Notes: generated by a model not told the origin, from the letters alone. Positions 33,408-42,103 are shown, counted from the first letter of the stretch. The stretch is 64,000 nt of DNA from Saccharothrix sp. NRRL B-16314 (GCF_000716595.1 NZ_JNXC01000021.1:62001-126000); one strand, 5' to 3'. Translations and numbers: made by a program.

Positions 33408-34063
33408 CGCGGCACACCGAGGTGGGCCAGGGCGGCGGCGAACCGGGTGTGGGGCACGGCGGCGGCGACCTCGCGGGCGGTGGCCATGTCGTCCACATCG
33501 GACAAAACCGGCAGCACCCCGATGTCGTGCCCGTCCAGCGCGAGCAGGGTGCGCGCACCGGTGTCGGGCCGGGACATCGGCACGCCGCGCAGGTGCCGGG
33601 CGAGCGACGGGTCGTCGAGGCCGAGCGCCCACCAGCCGCCGTCGGCCGCCGGACCGAGCACCGCGTCGTGCCCGGCCAGCCGGTCGACCGACTCGGCCAG
33701 CAGCAGCGGGGTCACCTGAGGGGTGTCCATGCCGATCTGGAACACCGGCAGGCCGTGCCTGGCGGAGGTGTCGGCGTGCGCGTTGGCCAGGCGTTCGGCG
33801 AACGTCGCGCCGCGCTGCGCGATGACGGTGCAGTCCCGCAGCGCCGTGGCGATCTCCGCGGACCGGCACGCCCGGTGGAGTGAGCCGGTCAGCGCCACGA
33901 CCGGCCGCACGCCGGGGGTGCGGAGGACGGCGTCGAGGGTGTCCAGCAGCGCGGCGGCGGCGACCTCGGCCGCCTCGCCGGGCGTCGCGGGCGGGCAGAG
34001 CCGGGTCTTCGCCAGACCGGGCACCGGCGCCTTGGCGACCACCAGCAGGCTCGCCCGGCTCAC
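33404..34063 (-). CDS. DUF2064 / TIGR04282-type glycosyltransferase-fold protein
   Basis: 219 aa from the GTG at 34063, overlapping the GT2 stop. Typical sequence: LLVVAKAPVPGLAKTRLCPP (nucleotide-binding start shared with CofC and MobA-like GT-A proteins), IGMDTPQVTPLLL (the G-x-D-x-P motif of the family) and GPAADGGWWALGL. GT-A-fold enzyme, likely nucleotidyl- or glycosyltransfer. In many actinomycetes it travels with the GT2 gene and the methyltransferase, as here. Confidence 0.87.
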   Translation of the reverse strand: MSRASLLVVAKAPVPGLAKTRLCPPATPGEAAEVAAAALLDTLDAVLRTPGVRPVVALTGSLHRACRSAEIATALRDCTVIAQRGATFAERLANAHADTSARHGLPVFQIGMDTPQVTPLLLAESVDRLAGHDAVLGPAADGGWWALGLDDPSLARHLRGVPMSRPDTGARTLLALDGHDIGVLPVLSDVDDMATAREVAAAVPHTRFAAALAHLGVPR

Positions 34064-34710
34064 CGGAGCACCGCCGCCATGTCCCGCACCGCGCGCACGG
34101 TGCCGCGGACGGAACCCGACACCTTGGACTTCGTGCCCGCCGCACGAGGTCCGTAGCGCACGTCCCGCTCGACCACCCGCCACCCGGCCGCCGCGGCGCG
34201 CAGCAGCAGTTCCAGCGGATAGCCGAACGCGCGGTCCTCCACCGCCAGGTCCAGCAGGTCCTGCCGGCGGAACGCGCGCATCGGCGCGATGTCCCGCACC
34301 GGCAGCCCCTTGCGCCGCAGCATCGCGGCCAGCACCGCGTTGCCGGCCCGCGCGTGCCACGGCCAGCTGCCCGCGTCCGGCACCCGCCGCCCCACGGCCA
34401 GGTCGGCCCGCGCGAGCAACGCCACCAGGTCGGGGAGCTCACCGGGGTCCAGCGAGCCGTCCGCGTCGAGCACGCACACCACCTCGGACCGCGCGTGCTC
34501 GATGCCGGTGTGCACGGCCGCGCCGTACCCGGGCCGGGGCTCGTGCACCACCTCGGCGCCCAGCGACCGGGCGACGTCCGGCGATCCGTCACGCGATCCG
34601 TTGTCCACCACCAGGGGCCGGTAGCCGGCGGGCATGGCCCGCAGCACGCCCGGCAGGGCCGCCGCCTCGTCCAGGCAGGGGAGCACCACGTCGATTTCGT
34701 CCACGAGCAC
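34060..34710 (-). CDS. Family 2 glycosyltransferase (dolichol-phosphate mannosyltransferase-like)
   Basis: 216 aa from GTG (a second GTG six bases in is also possible). GT-A fold: DVVLPCLDEAAALPGVL, VVDNGSRDGSPDVARSLG, the metal-binding VCVLDADGSLDPGEL and the acceptor-side RAFRRQDLLDL with YPLELLLRAAAAGWRVVE. No transmembrane helices, so it acts at the inner face of the membrane, probably transferring a sugar to a lipid carrier that the GT-C-like protein encoded divergently (34848) could use. First gene of a five-gene operon. Confidence 0.9.
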   Translation of the reverse strand: MLVDEIDVVLPCLDEAAALPGVLRAMPAGYRPLVVDNGSRDGSPDVARSLGAEVVHEPRPGYGAAVHTGIEHARSEVVCVLDADGSLDPGELPDLVALLARADLAVGRRVPDAGSWPWHARAGNAVLAAMLRRKGLPVRDIAPMRAFRRQDLLDLAVEDRAFGYPLELLLRAAAAGWRVVERDVRYGPRAAGTKSKVSGSVRGTVRAVRDMAAVLR

Positions 34711-34847
34711 CAGGATGGTCCGTCATGGACGGCGGGAAACCGTTGTGCCGCTTACCGAATCCTGACGTGTGAACCAGTTCTTACGGACCGCTGACGGATG
34801 GCGCCGTGAACGCGCCGACCCGGTGCCGCAGGCCCTACGGTGGGTGT

Positions 34848-36056
34848 GTGCTCCGTGTCCTGGCCGCCGCGGCCCTCGTCGCCTCGGCCGCTGTGGTCGG
34901 CGTGCTCCTGGGCGGTGAGCGCACGTTCGCCGGCGCGCCGCCGCTGTTCGCGGGGTGGTTCCCGCACGTCGGCATCGGCACGCCGTTGGCCGTGCTGGTC
35001 GCGGTGCTGGTGGTGGTGTGGGGGCCGAGCCTGGCCGGTCGGCTGTCGTGGCGGGCGGCGTTGGCCGCCGGGTACGCGACGGCGGTCGCGTGGATCGTCT
35101 CGCTGGCCCTGGTGGACGGGTGGAAGCGCGGGTTCAGCGGTCGGCTGACCACGTCCGACGAGTACCTGCACGAGGTGCCGGGCGTGACGGACGTCGGCGT
35201 CGTGCTGCGGGAGTTCTCGTCCCGGATCCTGGACTTCCAGCCCGACTCGTGGACGGTGCACGTGTCCGGGCACCCGCCCGGCGCGCTGCTGGTGTTCGTG
35301 GGGCTGGACCGGGTGGGGCTGTCCGGCGGCGCGTGGGCGGCGGCGTTGGTGGTGCTGGTGGGCGCGTTGACGGCCGTCGCGGTGCCCGTGACGGTGCGCG
35401 CGATGGTGTCCGAGGAGCACGCGCGGCGCGTGCTGCCGTTCGTGGCGCTGTTCCCGGGCGCGGTGTGGATCGGCGTTTCGGCGGACGGCCTGTTCGCGGG
35501 CGTCACGGCGTGCGGGATCGCGCTGCTGGCCACCCGCCGTGCGCTCGCGGGTGGTGTGGTGCTCGGCTTCGGGGTGTTCCTGTCGTACGGGCTGGTGCTG
35601 ATCGGGGTCCTGGCCCTGGCCGTGTCGTGGCCCGATTGGAGGCGGATCGGCCTGGCCGTGCTCGGCGCGGTGGGCGTGGTGGCGGTGTTCGCGGCGCTCG
35701 GGTTCTGGTGGCTGGACGGCTACCACCTCGTGGTCGAGCGGTACTACCAGGGCATCGCGTCTTCCCGCTCCTACGGCTACTGGGTGTGGGCGAACCTCGC
35801 CGCCGCCGTGCTCGCGTGCGGGTTCGCGCCATTTGCCGCACGGTGGCGAGGCCCTGCCCTCACACTGGCCGCAGCGGCGGCGGTGGCCATCCTGGTGGCC
35901 GACGTGTCCGGTTTGAGCAAGGCCGAGGTGGAGCGGATCTGGCTGCCGTTCACCGTGTGGCTGGTCGTGCTCGTGCCGGACCGGCCACGGGCCTGGCTCG
36001 CGGCCCAAGCGGTGACCGCGCTCGCGGTCAACCACCTCCTGCTGACCAACTGGTGA
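34848..36056 (+). CDS. Polytopic membrane protein, GT-C glycosyltransferase-like
   Basis: 402 aa from the GTG at 34848; GTG at 34806 would add a 14-residue polar stretch. About ten membrane helices. The first large loop contains DEYLHEVPGVTDVG...SSRILDFQPDSWTVHVSGHPPGALLVF, whose acidic and His residues resemble the catalytic loop of GT-C mannosyl- or arabinofuranosyltransferases. The family is commonly annotated as an actinobacterial integral membrane protein. With the divergent GT2 it may modify an envelope lipid or protein. Function is inferred from topology. Confidence 0.75.
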   Translation: MLRVLAAAALVASAAVVGVLLGGERTFAGAPPLFAGWFPHVGIGTPLAVLVAVLVVVWGPSLAGRLSWRAALAAGYATAVAWIVSLALVDGWKRGFSGRLTTSDEYLHEVPGVTDVGVVLREFSSRILDFQPDSWTVHVSGHPPGALLVFVGLDRVGLSGGAWAAALVVLVGALTAVAVPVTVRAMVSEEHARRVLPFVALFPGAVWIGVSADGLFAGVTACGIALLATRRALAGGVVLGFGVFLSYGLVLIGVLALAVSWPDWRRIGLAVLGAVGVVAVFAALGFWWLDGYHLVVERYYQGIASSRSYGYWVWANLAAAVLACGFAPFAARWRGPALTLAAAAAVAILVADVSGLSKAEVERIWLPFTVWLVVLVPDRPRAWLAAQAVTALAVNHLLLTNW

Positions 36057-36064
36057 GGCGTGAC

Positions 36065-36760
36065 ATGGATGGGACGACCGGGCGGGTCCTCGTCGTGGAC
36101 GACGACGTGACCGTGCGCGACGTGGTGCGCCGGTACCTGGAGCTGGCCGGGCACGAGGTGGAGGTCGTCGGCGACGGAGAGAGCGCGCTCCGCCGGTTCG
36201 CCGAGCGCGAGCCGGACGTGGTGGTGCTGGACCTGATGCTGCCCGGCGTGGACGGGCTGGAGGTGTGCCGCCGGCTGCGGGTGCGCAGCGCCGTGCCGGT
36301 GGTGATGCTGACCGCGCTGGGCGAGGAGGAGGACCGGATCGCCGGGCTCCAGCTCGGCGCGGACGACTACGTCACCAAGCCGTTCAGCCCGCGTGAGCTG
36401 GCGTTGCGCGTCACGTCGGTGCTGCGCCGGTCGAAGGTGGCGGCGTCGCGGTCGTCGTCGGTGCTGGAGGACGCCGGGCTGCGGGTGGACGTCGGGGCGC
36501 GCTCGGCGTGGCTGGGCGGGCGCGAGCTGTCCCTCACCACCCGCGAGTTCGACCTGCTGGTGTTCTTCCTGACCCATCGCGGCACCGCGTTCAGCCGGAG
36601 CGAGCTGCTGTCGCGGGTGTGGGGCTGGGAGTTCGGCGACCAGTCCACCGTGACCGTCCACGTGCGACGGTTGCGGGAGAAGGTGGAGGCCGACTCGGCC
36701 CGGCCGGTGCGGATCTCGACCGTGTGGGGCGTCGGCTACCGGTACGACGGCGGTGCGTGA
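36065..36760 (+). CDS. OmpR-family response regulator
   Basis: 231 aa, ATG 8 bp after the membrane-protein stop. Receiver: [19 protein letters not shown], phospho-Asp in [24 protein letters not shown] and [14 protein letters not shown]. Effector: winged helix [19 protein letters not shown]... [25 protein letters not shown]. The sensor kinase start overlaps its stop by one base (TGATG), so the pair is co-translated. Likely controls the neighbouring glycosyltransferase and molybdoenzyme operon. Confidence 0.92.
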   Translation: MDGTTGRVLVVDDDVTVRDVVRRYLELAGHEVEVVGDGESALRRFAEREPDVVVLDLMLPGVDGLEVCRRLRVRSAVPVVMLTALGEEEDRIAGLQLGADDYVTKPFSPRELALRVTSVLRRSKVAASRSSSVLEDAGLRVDVGARSAWLGGRELSLTTREFDLLVFFLTHRGTAFSRSELLSRVWGWEFGDQSTVTVHVRRLREKVEADSARPVRISTVWGVGYRYDGGA

Positions 36761-37779
36761 TGCTGATCGAGATCTACCACATCCTGCCGTTCGCGGTGCT
36801 GTTCTCGCTGCCGCTGGCGCTGCTCGGGGCGGTGGTGCTGCGACGGCTGTCGAGCGGGTCGCTGGCCACCGCGCTGACCGTGCTGGCGATCGTCCCGGTG
36901 GTGGCGACCATCGGCGGTGTGCTCGCGGTCAGCGGGTTCATGTTCACCCCGATCCTCACCACGACCGTGCTGGTGTGCCTGCTGGTGGCGCTGGTGACCG
37001 TGCCGACGGCGGTGCTGCTCGGTCGGGCGCTGGCGCGGCGGAGCGTGTGGGAGAGCGAGGCGCGGGCGCGGGAACGCGCGGCGGAGGCGTCCCGGCGCGA
37101 GCTGGTCGCGTGGATCAGCCACGACCTGCGCACCCCGCTGGCCGGCATCCGGGCGATGGCCGAGGCGCTGGCGGACGGCGTGGTGGCGCGGCGGGACGAG
37201 GTCGCCGAGTACGCGGGGCGGATCTCCACCGAGGCCGAGGCGTTGTCCGGGATGGTGGACGACCTGTTCGAGCTGTCCCGGATCACCGCCGGCGCGTTGC
37301 GGCTGACGTTGTCCGAGGTGCCGCTGGCGGACGTGGTCAGCGAGGTCGTGGCGGCGGAGAGCCCGGTGGCGTCGCGCAAGGGCGTCCGGTTGCAGGCCGA
37401 CGCGGCGACGTGGCCGGTGGTGCTGGGCAGCGACCCGGAACTGGCGCGGGTGGTGCGCAACCTGCTGTCCAACGCGATCCGGCACACCCCGCCGGACGGG
37501 ACGGTGGCCGTGCGGGTCGACGTGGACGGGTCGTCGGCGCTGCTGAGGGTGGACGACGGCTGCGGCGGCATCCCCGAGGCGGACCTGCCCCGGGTGTTCG
37601 AGGTGGCGTTCCGCGGCACGCCGCACCGGCAGCCGGTCGGCGGAGGCCTGGGATTGGCGATCGCCCGGGGCCTGGTGGAGGCGCACCAGGGCACGATCGA
37701 CGCGCGCAACCACGGGCGCGGCTGCCGGTTCGAGGTGCGGCTGCCGCTCAGCGCAGGGGGTCCGCTGCGAACTGCTTGA
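36760..37779 (+). CDS. Sensor histidine kinase without an extracytoplasmic sensor domain
   Basis: 339 aa from the ATG overlapping the regulator stop. Four hydrophobic segments within the first about 95 residues leave almost no external loop, so the kinase is of the membrane-sensing type. Then H-box [21 protein letters not shown]-box [33 protein letters not shown] and G-box [17 protein letters not shown]. Its last 32 bp overlap the convergent epimerase gene, so the two 3' ends are antisense to one another. Confidence 0.92.
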   Translation: MLIEIYHILPFAVLFSLPLALLGAVVLRRLSSGSLATALTVLAIVPVVATIGGVLAVSGFMFTPILTTTVLVCLLVALVTVPTAVLLGRALARRSVWESEARARERAAEASRRELVAWISHDLRTPLAGIRAMAEALADGVVARRDEVAEYAGRISTEAEALSGMVDDLFELSRITAGALRLTLSEVPLADVVSEVVAAESPVASRKGVRLQADAATWPVVLGSDPELARVVRNLLSNAIRHTPPDGTVAVRVDVDGSSALLRVDDGCGGIPEADLPRVFEVAFRGTPHRQPVGGGLGLAIARGLVEAHQGTIDARNHGRGCRFEVRLPLSAGGPLRTA

Positions 37780-38767
37780 CGCCCGCCGCGAACGACGTGG
37801 CGGCGTGGAAGCCGATGAGGTCCCTCGCCTTGGCGGGGTCCGCGACGACGTGCCGGACGTCGGCCGGTCGCGCGCCGCCGACGACGCGCGGCGGCGGGCC
37901 GCCGTACGCGTCCGCCAGGTGGGTGGCGAGGTCGCCGACGGTGTGCGGCTCGCCGGAGCACACGTTGAGCGCGGTGAGCGTGCCGGGCGGGCCGGGTCGG
38001 TCGATGGCCAGCACGTTGGCCCGCGCCACGTCGGTGACGTGCACGAAATCACGGCGCTGACGGCCGTCTTCGAGGACGGTCGGCGCCTCACCGCGTTCGA
38101 GCGCGCTGCGGAACAGGCTCGCCACGCCCGCGTACGGGGTGTTCTTCGGCATCCTCGGGCCGTACACGTTGTGGTACCTCATCGCCCACACGTCGCCGCC
38201 CGTCTGGCGGGCCCACGCCGCCGCGTAGTGCTCTTGGGCGAGCTTGCTGGCCGCGTAGGTGCTCCGGGGGTCCAGTGGGGCGTCCTCGGGGACCAGTCGC
38301 GGTTCCAGGGGGTTGCCGCAGTGCGGGCAGGGCGGTTCGTAGCGGCCCTGGTCGAGGTCCGCCTGGCGGCGTGGCGCGGCGCGGACGATGCCGTGTTCGG
38401 CGCACTCGTAGCGGCCCTCGCCGTACACGACCATCGACGAGGCCATGACCAGGCGTTTCACGCCCTTCTCGTGCATCGCGGCGAGCAGCACGGCGGTGCC
38501 GAGGTCGTTGTTGAGCGCGTACAGCGGCGCGTCGGACGGGTCGAGGCCGTGGCCGACGACGGCCGCCTGGTGGCACACCACGTCCACGCCGTCGAGGAGG
38601 TCCTTCACCGTGTCGAGGTCCGTGACGTCACGGACCTCGGGCGGTCGGGTCCGGTGGGCCTGGGGGAGGTAGGCGTCGAGCACGACGACGTCGTGGTGTC
38701 GGGCGGCCAGGTGGTCGGCGACGTGTGAGCCGATGAAGCCGGCCCCGCCGGTGAGGAGAACGCGCAC
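37748..38767 (-). CDS. NAD-dependent epimerase/dehydratase with a zinc-finger-like insert
   Basis: 339 aa from the GTG at 38767. Extended [23 protein letters not shown], catalytic Ser/Tyr/Lys in [11 protein letters not shown] and [14 protein letters not shown], and [18 protein letters not shown]. Between SSMVVYG and the YxxxK motif lies an unusual insert with YECAEHG and [10 protein letters not shown], four potential zinc ligands, seen in a subgroup of actinobacterial sugar-nucleotide enzymes. It probably makes the nucleotide sugar used by the adjacent glycosyltransferases. Confidence 0.9.
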   Translation of the reverse strand: MRVLLTGGAGFIGSHVADHLAARHHDVVVLDAYLPQAHRTRPPEVRDVTDLDTVKDLLDGVDVVCHQAAVVGHGLDPSDAPLYALNNDLGTAVLLAAMHEKGVKRLVMASSMVVYGEGRYECAEHGIVRAAPRRQADLDQGRYEPPCPHCGNPLEPRLVPEDAPLDPRSTYAASKLAQEHYAAAWARQTGGDVWAMRYHNVYGPRMPKNTPYAGVASLFRSALERGEAPTVLEDGRQRRDFVHVTDVARANVLAIDRPGPPGTLTALNVCSGEPHTVGDLATHLADAYGGPPPRVVGGARPADVRHVVADPAKARDLIGFHAATSFAAGVKQFAADPLR

Positions 38768-38862
38768 GTCACAGAAGTTAGGGGTGCTCCGGCGGAATTG
38801 CCCGGCGCGGCAGCGTGACGTCACGGAACCGTCAGATCCGCCGATTGGCTACGGTGGCGTTC

Positions 38863-39363
38863 ATGGAACGCAGCGCGCAGCGACTGGGACGCGCCCTTGT
38901 CGTGATCGTGGACGACCGGGTGGCGCACGGTGAGCACGACGACAGCACAGGACCGCTGGTCACCGAGTTGCTGGAGGAAGCAGGGTTCATCGTCGACGGG
39001 ACCGTCGCGGTGGAAGGCGAGGTCGTGGGCATCCGTGCCGCGCTGAACACAGCCGTCATCGGTGGTGTCGACCTGGTCGTCACCGTCGGCGGCACGGGCG
39101 TGTCGCCTCGTGACGTCACGCCGGACGCCACACAGGGCGTGCTCGACCGGCCCATCGCCGGGATCGCCGAGGCGCTCCGGGCCTCGGGGCTGGCGGCGGG
39201 CGCCGTCGACGCGGGCATCTCGCGGGGGCTGGTCGGCGTGTCCGGCAGCACCCTCGTGGTGAACCTGGCCGGCTCGCGCTCGGCCGTGCGTGACGGCATG
39301 GCGACGCTGTCGGCCCTGGTGCCGTACGTGATCGACCAACTGTCCGGGCTCGACGAAGCGTGA
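38863..39363 (+). CDS. MoaB/Mog-family molybdenum cofactor biosynthesis protein
   Basis: 166 aa. MoaB/MogA fold with the molybdopterin-binding segment DLVVTVGGTGVSPRDVTPDAT and the following GSTLVVNLAGSRSAV. A 1-20 extension (MERSAQRLGRALVVIVDDRV) begins the first strand. Adenylates molybdopterin before molybdate insertion. Its product could serve the membrane molybdoenzyme at 31735. Stop overlaps the next gene (GTGA). Confidence 0.88.
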   Translation: MERSAQRLGRALVVIVDDRVAHGEHDDSTGPLVTELLEEAGFIVDGTVAVEGEVVGIRAALNTAVIGGVDLVVTVGGTGVSPRDVTPDATQGVLDRPIAGIAEALRASGLAAGAVDAGISRGLVGVSGSTLVVNLAGSRSAVRDGMATLSALVPYVIDQLSGLDEA

Positions 39364-39566
39364 CCGACCCCGCCGACGCCGCCGCCTCCGACGCCGCTGC
39401 TGCCGCCGATGCCGCCGCCGCTGCGTCGGAGGCGGCGGCGCGGCGTCGTCGGCTGGCCGAGGTGTTCGGGGACGTGCTGCCCGAGGGCTCGTCCGACGAG
39501 CCGAACCCGAGCAGGCGCGACGACCGGTGGTACGAGGAGAACCGGCCGCCGCACCACGGCGGTTAG
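39360..39566 (+). CDS. Small Ala-rich acidic/basic protein of unknown function
   Basis: 68 aa from GTG overlapping the moaB-like stop. An Ala/Asp-rich helix (1-28) followed by RRRRLAEVFGDVLPEG and a polar tail (RDDRWYEENRPPHH). The C-terminal half (LAEVFGDVLPE...RWYEENRPPHH) has the look of a conserved short motif in actinobacteria and supports a real gene. No function known. Confidence 0.6.
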   Translation: MTDPADAAASDAAAAADAAAAASEAAARRRRLAEVFGDVLPEGSSDEPNPSRRDDRWYEENRPPHHGG

Positions 39567-39581
39567 CAAGGCGATCGCACC

Positions 39582-39846
39582 GGCCAGAACCAGCGCCGAC
39601 CAAGAACCAGCGCCGGCCAAGAACTCGCGCCGGCCGGAACCAGATGCCGGCCGGAACCAGACGCTGGCCGGAACCAGATGCCGGCCGGAACCAGACGCCG
39701 GCCGGAACCGGCGTCGGCCAGAGCAGGCGCCGGGCAGAACCGGCGTTGGCCGAGAACTCGCGTCGGCCAGAGCAGAGGCTGGCCAGAATTAGCGTTGGCC
39801 AGAGCAGGCGCCGGCCGGAACCAGCGTTGGTCAGAGCTGGCGCTGG
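39582..39846. repeat. 16-17 bp tandem repeat, about 16 degenerate copies
   Basis: Units of the form GGAACCAGATGCCGGCC repeat head to tail with a 17-bp period (for example starts at 39636, 39653, 39670), later drifting to 16 bp (AGAGCAGGCGCCGGCC). The period is not a multiple of three, so translated frames rotate and it is not coding. The last unit runs into the final codons and stop of mscL (39831). Confidence 0.85.
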
Positions 39847-40223
39847 GAGGCGAGCAGGTCGCGGATCTCCTTGAGCAGTTCCACGTCGGTGGGCTCGGCG
39901 GGACCGGCCTCCTCGCCGCGCTTCCGACGTTCCTTGATCTTGTTCATCGGCAGCACGAAGATGAAGTAGACGACCGCCGCGACGATCAAGAAGTTGATGG
40001 CGGCGGTGATGATCGCGCCGAAGTCCATGATCGTCTTGTCGCTCTCGCCGAGCTTCACGGCCAGGCCGTTGACGTTGTTGCCGCCGAACAGCGCGATGAT
40101 CGGGTTGATCAGGTGCGAGGTGAGCGCGGTGACGATGCCGGTGAAGGCGGCGCCGATGACCACCGCCACGGCGAGGTCCACGACGTTGCCGCGCATCAGG
40201 AAGTCCTTGAAGCCCTTGATCAC
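39831..40223 (-). CDS. mscL: Large-conductance mechanosensitive channel MscL
   Basis: 130 aa from GTG, with GGAGG 9 bp upstream. The whole family pattern is present: N-terminal amphipathic helix IKGFKDFLMRGNVVDLAVAVV, pore helix GAAFTGIVTALTSHLINPII, second membrane helix INFLIVAAVVYFIFVLPMNK and a charged cytoplasmic helix LLKEIRDLL. Pentameric emergency valve against hypo-osmotic shock. The tandem repeat 39582-39846 occupies its 3' end and downstream region. Confidence 0.97.
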   Translation of the reverse strand: MIKGFKDFLMRGNVVDLAVAVVIGAAFTGIVTALTSHLINPIIALFGGNNVNGLAVKLGESDKTIMDFGAIITAAINFLIVAAVVYFIFVLPMNKIKERRKRGEEAGPAEPTDVELLKEIRDLLASQRQL

Positions 40224-40656
40224 GGTTGGTTCCTCCGTTTGGGGGTATAGGGGGCGAGCGGAGGGTAACGGCAGAGGGCTCCGATCGTCACTCAGCGGGT
40301 CTGCGTGTCGAGGGAAGATCGGGCACGCAGAGCAGGCCCAACAGGCCTGACAGGTCTAACCGGTCGAACACCGGCGGGGCCGAACATGGTGATTTCCGCC
40401 ATCCGGACGCCCTTCGACGCGGAGCATTTCCAGCCTGACGCCGGAACTCCGCGTCGCCGCTCCGACGCCACCCCGACCCATCCCGACCTCGGCCGCCCGT
40501 GACTTTGATCGCAGCGGTTCACCCCTCCTCCGTCTGGGGGAGGCGAGTCCTGAGCCGCGCGCGACTTCCGGGCTCGCCCTCGCCGCTCGGCTGACCGGTG
40601 CCCGGCCGGCCGCGTCCTCGACCATCCACTGCCGCTCGACCATCCACAGTTGCCCG

Positions 40657-40792
40657 TGCTGCCGTGCTGCCGTGCTGCCGTGCTGCCGTGCTGCCGTGCT
40701 GCCGTGCTGCCGTGCTGCCGTGCTGCCGTGCTGCCGTGCCGCCGTGCCGCCGTGCCGCCGTGCCGCCGAGCCGCCGAGCCGCCGAGCCGCCC
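40657..40792. repeat. 8-bp tandem repeat, 17 copies
   Basis: Ten perfect TGCTGCCG units (40657-40736), four TGCCGCCG (40737-40768) and three AGCCGCCS units (40769-40792), without interruption. The blockwise variants show stepwise expansion from different founders. An 8-bp unit is not frame-preserving. Confidence 0.95.
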
Positions 40793-41010
40793 GAGCTTCG
40801 CGTGCCCCCGTGCTGCCGGTGCTTCTGGTGCTTCTGGTGCCGCTCGTGTTGCCTGTGGCGCCAGTGCTCCTCGTGCTGACGGTGCTGTCGGTGCCGCCGG
40901 GTGCTTCTCGTGCTGCCGGTGTTGCCGTGCCGCCCTGGTGCTGCCTGTTGCCGCGCGGTGCTGGCTGTGCCGGCCCGTGCTGCCGGTGCCTTCCTGTCGC
41001 CTGCCGCGCT
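40793..41010. repeat. Degenerate GTGCTG-type repeat tract
   Basis: Following the perfect tract, short variants such as GTGCTGCCG, GTGCTTCTG, GTGCCGCTC and GTGCTGTCG recur every 9 bp or nearly so, for about 200 bp. It looks like an older, diverged part of the same expanding sequence. Confidence 0.6.
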
Positions 41011-41145
41011 GCCGTCCACGCGTCGGTCACCGTGCTGCCTTGAGGCCCGCACCGCCGACCCCAGCGCGGGCCGGTGGCGTGCTGGCTGGCGGCTGGCGGC
41101 TGGCGGCCTGTGGCATCGGCGCTCCGGCTGCTGTCAGTGCAAGTG

Positions 41146-41655
41146 TCAGTGCAAGGTCACCGCCACCGGGTTGGCCAGGGACTCGGCGGCGATGCGGTGG
41201 GCCGCCGCGCGGTTCGCCGAGATCACCACCACCTCGCCCTCCCGGACCGCCACCACCGAGGCGTCCGCCGCCAGCACGTGCGCCTCCGCACCGACCACGT
41301 CCACCCTGCTCCCCGGCCGCAGCAACCCGACCACCCCGGCATCGGCCAACCGCACGGCCACCGACGACACCTCAGGGTCGACCGGGGTCAGGCGGGCGTC
41401 GGTGAGGGGTTCGCCGGCTCTCGCCGCGCCTACCAGTCCGCGGCCTAAGGCGTCGCCCTCCGAGACCGCCCCGGCGGGTGCCAGGGCAGGCGGCATGGCG
41501 ACCACCCGCACGTCTGTCGCGCCCAGCGGCACGCCCGGTGCCAAGTCGTGCGCGGCTACCAGAACGTCGACCGTCGGACTGCCCGGCAGCAAGGCCAGAC
41601 CCACGGCTACCAGGGCCAGCAGGCCCGCCAGGATCCTTCTGAGGTGGAGGAGCAT
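41146..41655 (-). CDS. SAF-domain membrane protein (CpaB/RcpC-like)
   Basis: 169 aa from the ATG at 41655; the frame further upstream is Arg/Leu low complexity overlapping FmdB. One N-terminal membrane helix (about 7-25, ILAGLLALVAVGLALLPG), then an SAF domain starting VLVAAHDLAPGVPLGATDVRVV and a second sub-domain GVVGLLRPGSRVDVVG. SAF proteins of this shape (CpaB/RcpC) are accessory to Flp/Tad pili, but no tad genes are near. Topology: short cytosolic end, domain outside. Confidence 0.82.
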   Translation of the reverse strand: MLLHLRRILAGLLALVAVGLALLPGSPTVDVLVAAHDLAPGVPLGATDVRVVAMPPALAPAGAVSEGDALGRGLVGAARAGEPLTDARLTPVDPEVSSVAVRLADAGVVGLLRPGSRVDVVGAEAHVLAADASVVAVREGEVVVISANRAAAHRIAAESLANPVAVTLH

Positions 41656-41746
41656 GGCTTCGACGTTAGGGACGGGGCAGGGTTGGGGACAGCGCAAACC
41701 CCCGAGCTGTGGACAACTCGGGGGCTTGTGGACAACTAGAGCGGCT

Positions 41747-42052
41747 TCAGGACGCGGCGGCGGCCGGAGCGGAAGACGAAGAAGACGACGAGGACGAAGA
41801 AGAGGACGAAGAAGTCGACTCGGTCTTCGCAGGAGCCGATTCGGTCTTCGTGGCCGCCGGAGCGCCCGAGGACGACGAACGGCTGTCCGTCCGGTAGAAC
41901 CCGCTGCCCTTGAACACGACACCGACCGCGCCGTACAGCTTGCGCAGCCTGCCGGAGCACTCCGGGCACTCGGTCAACGCGGAGTCCGAGAAGGACTGCA
42001 CCGCGTCGAACCGGTGGTCGCACTCGGTGCAGGCGTACTGGTAGGTCGGCAC
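41747..42052 (-). CDS. FmdB-family zinc-ribbon protein
   Basis: 101 aa from GTG. PTYQYACTECDHRFDAVQSF and ALTECPECSGRLRKLYG form the four-Cys FmdB/CxxC_CxxC_SSSS zinc ribbon (residues 1-45), followed by GVVFKGSGFYRTDSR and a Ser/Ala-rich disordered tail with a run of 15 or so serines. Regulatory protein family of unclear target. A CIRCE-like operator lies immediately upstream (42075-42103), implying heat-shock repression by HrcA. Confidence 0.9.
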   Translation of the reverse strand: MPTYQYACTECDHRFDAVQSFSDSALTECPECSGRLRKLYGAVGVVFKGSGFYRTDSRSSSSGAPAATKTESAPAKTESTSSSSSSSSSSSSSSAPAAAAS

Positions 42053-42074
42053 GGCGGGCCCTCCACGAGTCCTG

Positions 42075-42103
42075 GTTGGCACTCCTCCGTCACGAGTGCC
42101 AAC
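42075..42103 (-). promoter_or_regulatory. CIRCE-like operator (HrcA site) upstream of fmdB
   Basis: TTGGCACTC (42076-42084), a 9-bp spacer, and GAGTGCCAA (42094-42102) form a perfect inverted repeat; one flanking G-C pair extends each arm to 10 bp. The consensus CIRCE is TTAGCACTC-N9-GAGTGCTAA, so arm length, spacer and 7 of 9 to 8 of 9 positions per arm agree. It sits 23 bp upstream of the fmdB GTG start. Confidence 0.75.

Larger units (their letters stand above)
40224..41145. other. Gene-free 0.9-kb interval between mscL and the SAF protein
   Basis: The interval contains no supported gene. The open frames over it translate to low-complexity strings (Leu-Pro-Cys-Cys-Arg or Gly-Thr-Ala-Ala-Arg-Gln-His) that follow directly from the 8-bp repeat at 40657-40792 and the degenerate repeats up to about 41010. 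No RBS-linked start or conserved motif is seen on either strand. Confidence 0.6.

Noticed and set aside
39527..40250. Open frames through the 16-17 bp repeat
   Set aside because: The period is not a multiple of three, so each frame shows the same rotated peptide; noncoding repeat, and mscL occupies the opposite strand.
40650..41405. Long open frames over the 8-bp and degenerate repeats, both strands
   Set aside because: They translate to periodic low-complexity peptides that follow from the repeats; no RBS, no conserved motif, and several frames are equally open.
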